A stretch of DNA of 38,056 nucleotides from an uncultured Rhodospirillales bacterium. Lineage in GTDB: Bacteria; Pseudomonadota; Alphaproteobacteria; Rhodospirillales; JABHCV01. The first letter of the stretch is position 1. Each line of letters opens with the position of its first letter. Both the position numbers and the translations under genes were made by a program. Under the pieces are notes generated by a model that was not told the DNA's origin, searched no databases, and saw only the letters and a list, made by a program, of their open reading frames with translations. Below, piece by piece: positions 9,030-16,910 of the stretch. The stretch spans positions 1 through 38,056 of the forward strand of contig CALKND010000014.1 in NCBI GenBank assembly GCA_938092065.1. The letters are read 5' to 3'.

Positions 9030-9437
9030 TTGTCGAGCCTTGCTTCTTACAATACTAGTAATAAATTATTATATCTTAACCCTAAAGTGACATATTATAT
9101 TGATAATATATATTTAATATAACTTTGTTAGGCTATATAAATTTAACATTAATTAGTGCTGGTGGATTTCTTGTCTTCAAACTTTGAGATTTAGAGGACA
9201 AATTAGCCTTGATGCAAAGAGGCGAATTCACCCTCAACAAGGCGAGAAATAATTTTGGCCTGAGAGCGCCTTTTAATTATAAACAACCGCTTTTTAGCTC
9301 TGACTATTATCGAATACATATAATTAATAGGATCAACTATTGTTAATCAGTATTAGAAAAAATTTTCAACCGTTTCCTGCTAAATATATTTTCTAGATAC
9401 GACGATAACGCCAATTTCGTTCAGTTCTATTCTTTTG
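9030..9437. other. Intergenic leader upstream of the iron-sulfur/metV/metF operon
   Basis: No gene seen. On the minus strand it is the leader of the iron-sulfur/metVF operon and on the 9437 side the tail of the DMT exporter gene. Two adjacent stems are visible: AAGGCG (9239-9244) with CGCCTT (9267-9272), and a 17-bp near-palindrome centred on GAATTC (9219-9235). A very AT-rich segment lies at 9060-9125 just before the ribosome binding site. The stems do not share the GGGCT/AGCCC hairpin found before the other methyl-transfer operons. Confidence 0.5.
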
Positions 9438-10283
9438 TTACTGAGCTGCGCTCAGATTAACAGAAACAACGCCAATGACTACGATAATTGCTGAAATAAG
9501 CCTTTTACGGCCAAAAGCCTCCCCAAGCACGCGTGAGCCGATCAAAGCTGCAATAATCACACTTGTCTCACGTAAGGCTGACACATGTGCCATAGTCGTA
9601 AAAGCAAGAGCCCAAATAGCAAGCCCGTAAGAGGCCATGTTGAGGAAACCGCCTATTACCCCCCTGCGCCAGCGTGTACGCAAAAAAACAAAAAATCCTT
9701 TGCCTCTGCTGACAAGAGCAATCATGAATAACGGAAAAGGACTGAGAATAAATAGCCATCCTACATATCCGAATGGACTTCCTGATAATCGAACCCCAAT
9801 ACCATCAATAACTGTGTAAGTAGCAATCATAAATCCAGTCAACAAAGGGTATGCGATAGGTCCCCATCCTAATTTCAAACTTCCACCCCACATTAGGCTG
9901 ATGATACCACCACTAACTAGGGCTATTCCAAAAATCTCTCCCATACCAAGGATCTCACCACCAAAAAACATCGCTCCAAGAGCAACCATGAGCGGTGCGG
10001 AGCCACGAGCAAGCGGATAGGCGTGGGAGAAATCACCAACTCGGTAAGCCTCTATTAAAAAGAGGAAGTAAACATTATTAAGTGCTACTGAAGCAATAAT
10101 GTAAGGCCAACTTTCAAGAGCTGGGCTGGGGCCTAATAGCAATAAAAAAGGGGCAAGAAGTCCTGTCGTCCCAATAACCACTGTCATAGTCATCAGCCTA
10201 TCATCGTCAGCCTTAACCACCGCGTTCCAAATTGCGTGCATAAATGCTGCACCCAAAATCAGGATTGTGACTAAAGGGTCCAA
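9438..10283 (-). CDS. DMT-superfamily (EamA) transporter
   Basis: Inner-membrane protein of 281 residues with about ten hydrophobic helices arranged as two EamA repeats. The first repeat begins ILGAAFMHAIWNAVVK, as in many alphaproteobacterial EamA permeases, and the second ends in the LRETSVIIAALIGSRVLGE segment typical of the last helices. Such proteins export amino acids or other metabolites; the substrate cannot be read from sequence. It starts 17 bases downstream of a GcvA-type LysR gene on the same strand, so the two are probably one transcript, with the regulator controlling the exporter. Confidence 0.88.
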   Translation of the reverse strand: MDPLVTILILGAAFMHAIWNAVVKADDDRLMTMTVVIGTTGLLAPFLLLLGPSPALESWPYIIASVALNNVYFLFLIEAYRVGDFSHAYPLARGSAPLMVALGAMFFGGEILGMGEIFGIALVSGGIISLMWGGSLKLGWGPIAYPLLTGFMIATYTVIDGIGVRLSGSPFGYVGWLFILSPFPLFMIALVSRGKGFFVFLRTRWRRGVIGGFLNMASYGLAIWALAFTTMAHVSALRETSVIIAALIGSRVLGEAFGRKRLISAIIVVIGVVSVNLSAAQ

Positions 10284-10300
10284 ATGAAAACCAATCTGCT

Positions 10301-11236
10301 TTAAGCGGAGTTAGGTCCCGATATCTTGTCGTATTGGGCCTGAGCAACAGCGGCTTCAGAGAGCAGCCAGTCCCTCGCCGATTCAATCTTGGGTGTATTT
10401 TCTGCCCCTGTAGGACAAACCAGATAATAAAAGACGTTTGACAGGTAATCTAGATCAAACAATTTGACTAACTTTCCAGCTTTCAAATCATCACAGACAT
10501 GCGCGCTGCGAGCCAAGGCAACGCCTTGGCCTTCCAATGCCGCTTGCAAGGCCATGTTTGTGTCAGGAAAACGTGGACCTTCAATCACAACAACATCTTC
10601 ATTACCGACCTTGGCAAACCAGTCTTCCCAATTGTGATGAGAAGGCTCTCCTAAACGCAGCAGTAGGGGAAGCTTCATTAGATCCATTGGGGTCTCGGGC
10701 ATACCAACTCTCTCTAAAAATGCAGGGGAGCAAACTGGGAATACATATTCCTTTAACAAAAGAGTGGAGTGCAGGCCCGGCCAGTTTCCCTCACCAAGAC
10801 GAATGGCAAGATCAACATTGTCAGTAAAAAAATTGACTAATTCGTCGTGGGTAGAAATCCACACATCAATATCAGGGAAAATTTCGTGAAAATCGGCAAG
10901 CCGCGGCACAAGCCATTTGACAGAAAAAGATTGAAGTGTATCAATGCGCAATGGATCTCGTTTAACTTCATTTTTAAGAGTTTCCAGTGTTTCTGATAGA
11001 TGATCGAAAAAATTACGCACCACTGGGGCCAAAGCCTGCCCATTACGAGTCAAAACCAAACCTCGTGGCGGACGATCAAACAATTTAAGGTCCCAGAGAT
11101 CTTCAAGGTGTCTTATTTGATGACTAACCGCGCTCTGTGTTACACACAGTTCCTCAGCAGCTTTTGTGAAATTTAGATGCCGCGCAGCAGCTTCTAGGGC
11201 TCTTAACGTGGCAATCGGTGGAGGACGATGAAGCAT
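10301..11236 (-). CDS. GcvA-type LysR transcriptional regulator
   Basis: LysR regulator of 311 residues from the ATG at 11236. The longer frame to 11284 needs a TTG start and adds a segment before the conserved RPPPIATLRALEAAARHLNF. The winged helix-turn-helix is clear (FTKAAEELCVTQSAVSHQIRHL), followed by the periplasmic-binding-like effector domain with GcvA-style motifs LRIDTLQSFSVKWLVPRL and FPDTNMALQAALEGQGVALA. It is a paralogue of the LysR at 19685-20608, sharing the same domain motifs. It probably regulates the DMT exporter downstream. The effector is unknown. Confidence 0.92.
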   Translation of the reverse strand: MLHRPPPIATLRALEAAARHLNFTKAAEELCVTQSAVSHQIRHLEDLWDLKLFDRPPRGLVLTRNGQALAPVVRNFFDHLSETLETLKNEVKRDPLRIDTLQSFSVKWLVPRLADFHEIFPDIDVWISTHDELVNFFTDNVDLAIRLGEGNWPGLHSTLLLKEYVFPVCSPAFLERVGMPETPMDLMKLPLLLRLGEPSHHNWEDWFAKVGNEDVVVIEGPRFPDTNMALQAALEGQGVALARSAHVCDDLKAGKLVKLFDLDYLSNVFYYLVCPTGAENTPKIESARDWLLSEAAVAQAQYDKISGPNSA

Positions 11237-11417
11237 CGTTTGTACCCGGTTAAACTGTTTGCCCACCCTGATTAAAGGGAGCAATAAACTAAAAAAAACA
11301 ACTAAACCAAAATGGAAGCTGCATTGTAAACATCAACTTCTGCGCAGTCAGACTTATATCAAAGCTGATCAAGTGTAACAATTAATCACAAAAGATAAAA
11401 TTCCAAAATAAAAGACC

Positions 11418-12302
11418 TTAGTGGTTCATCAACAACGGAATAGGAGAGTGGTTAAGTAAATGGTATGTATTCCCTCCCAAAATCTTCTCACGCAACCGTG
11501 AGTGACCGTAAGCCCCCATAATTATTAGGTCAATATCCAGTTCTTTTGCCTTAGTCAGCATAATCTTTGAGAGGGCTTCTGTATCACTTTCCACATGGAC
11601 AGGAGACGCATTGATATCATGGTGTGCCAAATGTTCACAGATACCCGAACCAGGCACTTTTCCACCTTGTTCTGAGGTGAGGTTGATAGCCAGAACATGA
11701 ACACTCTCCGCGTTCCTTAGAAATGGACGAGAATTATGGACCGCTCGGGTTGCCAGCGGGCTTCTGTCCCAGGCGACCATAATACGTTTGCCGATTGTAA
11801 AGCCTTTTACCATATTCGGCACAATTAGAACAGGGTGTCCAACAGAGAGAATCAGGTGATCTGTGGGCGTTTCACCAAAATGGCGCTGGCTTTCTGGACC
11901 CGGTTGCCCAACGATGGCAACGTCGCAAAAACGCGCATGATGGGTCAGAGCATCAGACATGGAGCCTTCAGTGTGAATCCAGTCGTGTCTTATCTTTCTG
12001 GCAATTGAGGCTTCCTCAAAGCGGCTACGTGCCCTTTCTGATGCCAACTGAGCATGTTCCTGATGCTCTTCTTGAAGAGCATGGGCTTTTTCATCATATT
12101 CCTTGAGGGAACGACCCCCCAGATCTGGCACGATATAGTTTGGGGTCTGACCATAAGATCGTACGTTCTTATGGGGAGACGCCGCTACATACAAGCCGGT
12201 CAGGTTTGCATCATGAGCTTCAGAGAGCTGCGTCGCATATTCCAGACGTACTTTAGAACTTCCACTGTTATCCGTGTGGACTAAAACATCCTTGAGAGGC
12301 AT
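11418..12302 (-). CDS. Tandem-domain universal stress protein
   Basis: Cytosolic protein of 294 residues with two UspA domains. Domain 1 begins MPLKDVLVHTDNS and ends in HPVLIVP near residue 160. Domain 2 begins RIMVAWDRSPLATRAV and contains the ATP-binding type motif GAYGHSRLREKILGGNT near the C-terminus, followed by SPIPLLM. Domain 1 lacks an intact G-x2-G-x9-G motif (it has VGQPGPESQRHFGETPTDH). The start has CTCGAGGAGAAA upstream, a good ribosome binding site. It stands alone, with a palindrome (12365-12383) in its upstream region that may be a regulatory site. A role in stress or energy sensing is known for the family; nothing more specific can be said. Confidence 0.92.
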   Translation of the reverse strand: MPLKDVLVHTDNSGSSKVRLEYATQLSEAHDANLTGLYVAASPHKNVRSYGQTPNYIVPDLGGRSLKEYDEKAHALQEEHQEHAQLASERARSRFEEASIARKIRHDWIHTEGSMSDALTHHARFCDVAIVGQPGPESQRHFGETPTDHLILSVGHPVLIVPNMVKGFTIGKRIMVAWDRSPLATRAVHNSRPFLRNAESVHVLAINLTSEQGGKVPGSGICEHLAHHDINASPVHVESDTEALSKIMLTKAKELDIDLIIMGAYGHSRLREKILGGNTYHLLNHSPIPLLMNH

Positions 12303-12846
12303 TTAAGTTTTTCTCCTCGAGTATCTAGAAAATCTGCGGCATGCACTTAAGCCTCGCGATATACTGTTGCAAAAATTGCAACAATTACAAACGCTAAACT
12401 CTTCCAGATTATTTATTGGCAAGTTTTTATACTATAATGCAACAATTCATCAAGGTAACCACTCACAGACCTTCTGGTCTAATACAATTATCCAATGGCT
12501 TACATTCGAATAGCTTATATTGGTAAAACCTAATAGAAAAATAATCTATTTAAGACACAGTTCTTACGCTAGCATCTTTTCCGCCTGTGCAAGTAACCTA
12601 AGTAAAAACTTGCATAAAGGAACAGTCGCAAAAGTAACTAAAGCTATTACTTTCAACGTGAAATCTACATTTGAAGAATCACTCAATAAGCCAGACAAAA
12701 CTGGTGCTGAAGCACCTGAAAATGAGGCTAAGGAAACCACCCAAAGAGCTCCCTAGTGTTTTTTTGATTTTAAGGTTAGTGCAGTTTCTTGTGGCTTTTC
12801 ACCTATTTTTTTCGAGTAACCCATAAGTAATTTTTTCTTTAAAGTG
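12303..12846. other. Long AT-rich intergenic region between usp and alcohol dehydrogenase genes
   Basis: Contains the upstream region of the universal stress gene (minus) and the 3' side of the alcohol dehydrogenase gene (minus). A perfect palindrome lies at 12365-12383. A TTG-initiated frame (12520-12756, 78 codons) has no ribosome binding site, no domain and ordinary AT-rich composition, so I do not call it. No convincing terminator hairpin was seen for the alcohol dehydrogenase gene. Confidence 0.45.
12365..12383. promoter_or_regulatory. Perfect TGTTGCAA-aaa-TTGCAACA palindrome, candidate operator for usp
   Basis: Two 8-bp arms separated by three A residues, about 62 bases upstream of the universal stress protein start. 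A related half, TGCAACAATT, recurs near 12438. The symmetry and location suggest a dimeric regulator site, but I cannot name the regulator. Confidence 0.45.
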
Positions 12847-13944
12847 TTAGGCTGACAACGTCTTTAAAATTACTTCTCGGTCTCCAATAAAATTACGACC
12901 CCGCTCACCTTCAAGAGCAAAGTTGACCATTTCACGCCATTTTTCAGGTGTAATGCCATAGTCCTGAGCACGGGTCTGTACGCCAAGCTTGTTTAACATT
13001 TCGGTCAATTCATCTGCACCAGTTTCTAGATTCGGACCAAATATCTGCTTTAGAGCAGCGTCACAATCTGCGTCAAATCCTTTAACGCAACGGATCAAAT
13101 CAGGCAAACTGAAGGAGCACGCAATACCGTGGGGGGTACCGTGTTCAATGGTAATAGCATAAGAGAGCGAGTGCGCCAGAGCCGTTCGTGTGTTAGATAC
13201 AGAAATACCAGCAATCAGGGCCGCCCGTGACATGCGCGTACGAAGTTCGAGATTGTCCAAATCATCGGCTAGGTCGGGAAGCACATCAATAACCTCACGT
13301 GCCGCCGTGACAGCCAAAGACGTCGTTGCCGGGTTGGCATTAATATTCCAAATGCCTTCAATTGCATGAGATAGCGCATCCAAGCCAGTGCTGATGGTAA
13401 GACTGCGCGGAGCACCCAATGTCAATTCAGGATCAACCAGTGCAGACTCGCAGTAAGGGCCAGGCAAGTTCAAAGAGTGCTTCTTCATGGACTCTATATC
13501 CCAAACCGTTGAAAAACCTGTGACCTCACTTCCAGTTCCCGACGTGGTTGGTATAGCAATTATGGGAATCTCGCTTAAGTTTTCCCTTCCCTCACCTGTT
13601 TCCAGCAATCGCTGAACGTTTGTAAAATCACCATCGCAAGCAGACATCACTTTTGCAGTATCAATCACAGAACCGCCGCCAAGTGCCACGATCACCTCAA
13701 TTTCATCAGCCACTCCGCCCATAATACAGCTCTCTCTCAGAGACTTGTAATCAGGATTAGTATCAACATTGCAAATAAACGCATGAGCGGGGCCAGAAAT
13801 TTCTTCTATACGCTTAGCATGGGTATCGAATGGGGGATGACTGTAAGTCACTAGACAGTATTTGCGCCCATTTATCAGATCACCTATTTTGGCCAATGAG
13901 CCAACGCCAAAGTTAACCTGAGTAGGAATAGTAAAAGACCACAT
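12847..13944 (-). CDS. Iron-containing alcohol dehydrogenase (possibly phosphonoacetaldehyde-reductase-like)
   Basis: Group III Fe-dependent NAD(P)-alcohol dehydrogenase of 365 residues from the ATG at 13944. The frame continues to 14034, but that extension overlaps the Nudix gene. N-terminal MWSFTIPTQVNFGVGS and the nucleotide loop ALGGGSVIDTAKV are followed by the helical metal-binding domain with STGLDALSHAIEG, RTALAHSLSYA and EHGTPHGIACSFSLP, which supply the Asp and His ligands. The MWSF-type start and the HGIACSFSLP segment recall phosphonoacetaldehyde reductases such as PhpC, which would suit the PhnCDE-type importer nearby, but I cannot separate this from general aldehyde/alcohol dehydrogenases. 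It starts 13 bases after the Nudix gene, probably in the same operon. Confidence 0.88.
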   Translation of the reverse strand: MWSFTIPTQVNFGVGSLAKIGDLINGRKYCLVTYSHPPFDTHAKRIEEISGPAHAFICNVDTNPDYKSLRESCIMGGVADEIEVIVALGGGSVIDTAKVMSACDGDFTNVQRLLETGEGRENLSEIPIIAIPTTSGTGSEVTGFSTVWDIESMKKHSLNLPGPYCESALVDPELTLGAPRSLTISTGLDALSHAIEGIWNINANPATTSLAVTAAREVIDVLPDLADDLDNLELRTRMSRAALIAGISVSNTRTALAHSLSYAITIEHGTPHGIACSFSLPDLIRCVKGFDADCDAALKQIFGPNLETGADELTEMLNKLGVQTRAQDYGITPEKWREMVNFALEGERGRNFIGDREVILKTLSA

Positions 13945-13957
13945 TTTCAAAACACCA

Positions 13958-14587
13958 TTATATCCATTGAGCCTGCAGAGAGGCTTTATTAAATTGAAGC
14001 CAAAGTAGAGGTATTGCTGCATAAGCGCTAACAATATTGCCCGTTGCTAGTTCATTGAATGCCTCTTTAAGGGGTACAACCTTAGCTAATATATCTTCGC
14101 CTTCATGAGCAAGCCCATGGACGCCACCAATACCCCGGCTGTCAACCCGTCCACAGAACATCGTAGTTATCTCAGAACTACCTCCCGGGGACATCACAAA
14201 TTCCCCAATCTTTATAAGTTCTGATATTTCACAATTAGCTTCTTCCAAAGCCTCACGATAGGCCACTTCTTCAGCCTTTTCGCCAAAATCTATTATTCCA
14301 GCGATGGACTCATTTAGCCATGGCTCCCCCCCCGCGGCGTATGCCCCTATACGGAATTGTTCAACCAAAACGACGCTGTCGCGGTCAGGATCGTAGGGCA
14401 AAACGGCAACTGTGTGTCCACGTTCGAACGATTCGCGCACGACCACCGGAGACCAACCACCCTTATGTTTTTGATGCTTTAGCTTATATCGGTCAACTTG
14501 AAAAAAACCTTGATATACTGTTGTCTTCTCTTGCAGCACAACTCGGACGTCAGGTTTTTTTATATCAGCCATGAACCTTTGCCCCAT
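13958..14587 (-). CDS. Nudix hydrolase, ADP-ribose pyrophosphatase type
   Basis: Protein of 209 residues resembling NudF: VVVRESFERGHTVAVLPYDPDRDSVVLVEQFR (read in two parts) precedes the Nudix helix, and SPGGSSEITTMFCG follows it, as in ADP-ribose pyrophosphatases. The Nudix box reads G-x5-E-x7-RE-A-L-EE-A-N-C: the metal-binding RE and EE residues are intact, but the usual glycine near the end is Asn. The start may be the ATG at 14587 or the in-frame ATG at 14572 (MADIKK), which fits family alignments better but has a close ribosome binding site. Likely cotranscribed with the alcohol dehydrogenase 13 bases downstream. Role: hydrolysis of ADP-ribose or a related nucleoside diphosphate. Confidence 0.9.
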   Translation of the reverse strand: MGQRFMADIKKPDVRVVLQEKTTVYQGFFQVDRYKLKHQKHKGGWSPVVVRESFERGHTVAVLPYDPDRDSVVLVEQFRIGAYAAGGEPWLNESIAGIIDFGEKAEEVAYREALEEANCEISELIKIGEFVMSPGGSSEITTMFCGRVDSRGIGGVHGLAHEGEDILAKVVPLKEAFNELATGNIVSAYAAIPLLWLQFNKASLQAQWI

Positions 14588-14797
14588 GTTAACTCTAACA
14601 AATAACTAAGAATCGAACTCCAAATAATTTATTATCACTCATCGGGCCGTCACGGTAAAGAAAACCCTATTAAGTTTTAGGATCTTTTAAAAACTTGATG
14701 AGAGTTAGGATCACATTCACAAGACGCCACACCCCACCAGTTTTCTGGAGGACACAAGCCTGATACAAATGATGATAATAGCAATGGGAAAAAACAG

Positions 14798-15799
14798 CTA
14801 TAAATCCAAGACGAGAAGACCACTTTTGGCTCGTGATACGCACGGTGTTATGTATTCTTCTTGCTCTTTCTTAGATAGAACCACATCTCGATGATCAACA
14901 TCACCTTCCAGGTATTTTAGTGCACAGGTTTTGCAAAGCCCAGTATTACAGGACATATCAACATTGATTCCATTTTCAGCCAGGACTTCAATAATCGTTT
15001 TATTTTCTGGAACTGCGTATGTAGCGCTAGTGCTTGCTATTTTAATCTGAAAACCGTCCGATGCATTGTTAACAGCATCTTTAGTCTCCACTGGTTTCGC
15101 TGGAGCACCAAAATATTCGTAGTGCACAGTATCTTCCGGCCAATGAGAGGAAAATTTCTCTACTGCGCCCATGAAACCGGGAGGACCACAATAGTAAAGA
15201 TGAGTACCTGTTTTGTGATCCTTCAAAAGTGTCTCAATATCGAGTCCATTACCCGGGATTCCCTGATCATGATGAAGAACTACACGACCTTTTTCAACAA
15301 GATCAGCAAGCTCTGGTTGAAAAGCAGTGTGGTCAATAGATTTTGTGCAATAGTGTAGAGTGAAGTTATCATCAGTTTTTTGTATTTCATAAATCATAGA
15401 GAGCATTGGTGTGACCCCAATACCACCCGCTATCATCAAATGATGCTTTGCCTCTTTGTGAACTGGGAAGTTGTTCCTTGGCCTACCGACGAACACATCA
15501 CGCTGCGTATGCAGGCGCTCATGTAAGTCTATGGAACCGCCAGTACCCCTCAAATCACGAAGCACTGCAATGAGATAACGCTTTCTGTCACTTGGATCTC
15601 CACACAATGAATACTGACGAATCCTACCATCATGAAAATAAAAATCTATATGGGCACCAGCCGAATATTCAGGCAAGTCTTTGCCGCCAGCATCAACCAT
15701 CTCGAAGGAGTTAATCAACTCCGCTTGATTGGTTATTTGGTGCATTTTGAGACGTAGGCTGTCTGTTGGGTATTTACCCTCGTCACCCTCAGCAATCAT
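14798..15799 (-). CDS. Phthalate-dioxygenase-reductase-like flavoprotein (VanB/PDR family)
   Basis: Protein of 333 residues with the domain order FMN/FAD-binding, NAD-binding, 2Fe-2S. RQYSLCGDP binds flavin, GGIGVTPMLSM and YYCGPPGFM belong to the NAD domain, and Cys284/289/292/320 form the C-terminal plant-type 2Fe-2S cluster. Such reductases feed electrons from NAD(P)H to Rieske oxygenases and demethylases. No oxygenase gene is in the window, so the partner is unknown. A PaaE-like reductase also occurs in described chloromethane (cmu) loci, so a role in reducing corrinoid or Fe-S partners is possible. The 2Fe-2S domain has the same cysteine spacing (x4, x2, x27) and a similar PCVSRAKS ending as the N-terminal domain of the 7950-9029 protein. 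Divergent from the LysR at 15969. Confidence 0.9.
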   Translation of the reverse strand: MIAEGDEGKYPTDSLRLKMHQITNQAELINSFEMVDAGGKDLPEYSAGAHIDFYFHDGRIRQYSLCGDPSDRKRYLIAVLRDLRGTGGSIDLHERLHTQRDVFVGRPRNNFPVHKEAKHHLMIAGGIGVTPMLSMIYEIQKTDDNFTLHYCTKSIDHTAFQPELADLVEKGRVVLHHDQGIPGNGLDIETLLKDHKTGTHLYYCGPPGFMGAVEKFSSHWPEDTVHYEYFGAPAKPVETKDAVNNASDGFQIKIASTSATYAVPENKTIIEVLAENGINVDMSCNTGLCKTCALKYLEGDVDHRDVVLSKKEQEEYITPCVSRAKSGLLVLDL

Positions 15800-15968
15800 G
15801 TGTTTAGATCCAATTCGTTAACTGTTAAAGATTAGATTATATTCTTAGCAAATTAAATTTATTAGGGTAAATGCGAATAACAAAAGTACTCAATTACTCG
15901 CAATAGAGTCCCACATTGTCTATGATGGGTCCAATTCGGAAATTCAATGCGATCAATTAGTTCTTGAA

Positions 15969-16910
15969 ATGATGGCATTGTTATTAGAAAAAGTTTTTAT
16001 GATGCCCACTCGAACACAAAGAAACACAATCAATTTCAAACAGTTAAGGTGCTTTCATACGGTTGGCACAATCGGTAGCTTTACTCAAGCAGGCAAGGCC
16101 TTGCGTGTTGGGCAGCCAAGCATAACCGTTCATGTTAAAGCCCTTGAAGAATATTTTGATGTTGAATTGTTCAGTCGTCATGGCCACAATGTTGAATTAA
16201 CCAAACTTGGAAAAACATTACTTAACATCACCAAGCGTGTTTTTACCCTTGAAACTGAGGCAATTGAACTTCTAACTGCCGCCAGCGGTTTCCAAATTGG
16301 GCATCTAAGCATCGGCGCTATAAGCCCGCATCAAATCACGAATATTGTCATGAACTTTGGCAAAGCATATCCGGATGTTGATCTTTCTGTATCGTTAGGT
16401 AACAGTCAGGAAATTATTGACCGCGTCCTTGATTTCAGAGATGACGTAGGTATTGTCCCTCAGATTGAAAAAGATCCACGTTTTCTCTCCATTGCTTACA
16501 GTCGCAATCGTGTTGTCCTACTTGTTCCAAAAAAACACGAATGGGGTAAGAAAAAAACTGTAAAAATTAGAGAATTGAGTGGGATGCGGCTTGTTCTGCG
16601 TGAACAGGGCTCTGCAACAAGACGGATTTTTGAAGATGCCCTATTTGACAATGATGTAACGATTCGACGCGTTATGTCCATTGGCAGCAGAGAAGCTGTT
16701 CAAGAAGCTGTAGCCAATGGACTTGGCATCGGCATCGCCTTAGAGAATGAATCCCGCCCCGACGACCGCGTTGCCATTCTCCAAATTTCTGATGTTGACC
16801 TATTTTTACAACCTCACGTTATTTGTCTTCAGGAACGAAAAGAGGCCCCATTGATTAAAGCATTTTTGGAACTGGTTAAAAGCCCCAACGAAGAATCACT
16901 ACACACTTAA
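15969..16910 (+). CDS. LysR-family transcriptional regulator
   Basis: Protein of 313 residues (shorter if translation begins at the ATGs at 15999 or 16002; no start has a strong ribosome binding site). The N-terminal helix-turn-helix is FTQAGKALRVGQPSITVHVKAL. The effector domain begins LSIGAISPHQITNIVMNF and contains LVLREQGSATRRIFEDAL and EAVANGLGIGIA, as in CysB/CbbR-like LysR proteins. It is divergent from the flavin reductase gene with a 169-bp shared region, so it probably regulates that gene. Its stop codon overlaps that of the convergent EmrB-type gene within the palindromic TTAA at 16907-16910. It is not of the GcvA type like the other two LysR proteins here. Ligand unknown. Confidence 0.92.
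   Translation: MMALLLEKVFMMPTRTQRNTINFKQLRCFHTVGTIGSFTQAGKALRVGQPSITVHVKALEEYFDVELFSRHGHNVELTKLGKTLLNITKRVFTLETEAIELLTAASGFQIGHLSIGAISPHQITNIVMNFGKAYPDVDLSVSLGNSQEIIDRVLDFRDDVGIVPQIEKDPRFLSIAYSRNRVVLLVPKKHEWGKKKTVKIRELSGMRLVLREQGSATRRIFEDALFDNDVTIRRVMSIGSREAVQEAVANGLGIGIALENESRPDDRVAILQISDVDLFLQPHVICLQERKEAPLIKAFLELVKSPNEESLHT

Noticed and set aside
9239-9272. AAGGCG/CGCCTT stem as terminator of the DMT exporter gene
   Set aside because: On the minus strand the stem is not followed by a T run; the T run is on the plus strand, where no upstream gene exists.
12520-12756. 78-codon plus-strand frame between usp and the alcohol dehydrogenase
   Set aside because: TTG start without a ribosome binding site, no domain, and typical intergenic AT-rich composition.
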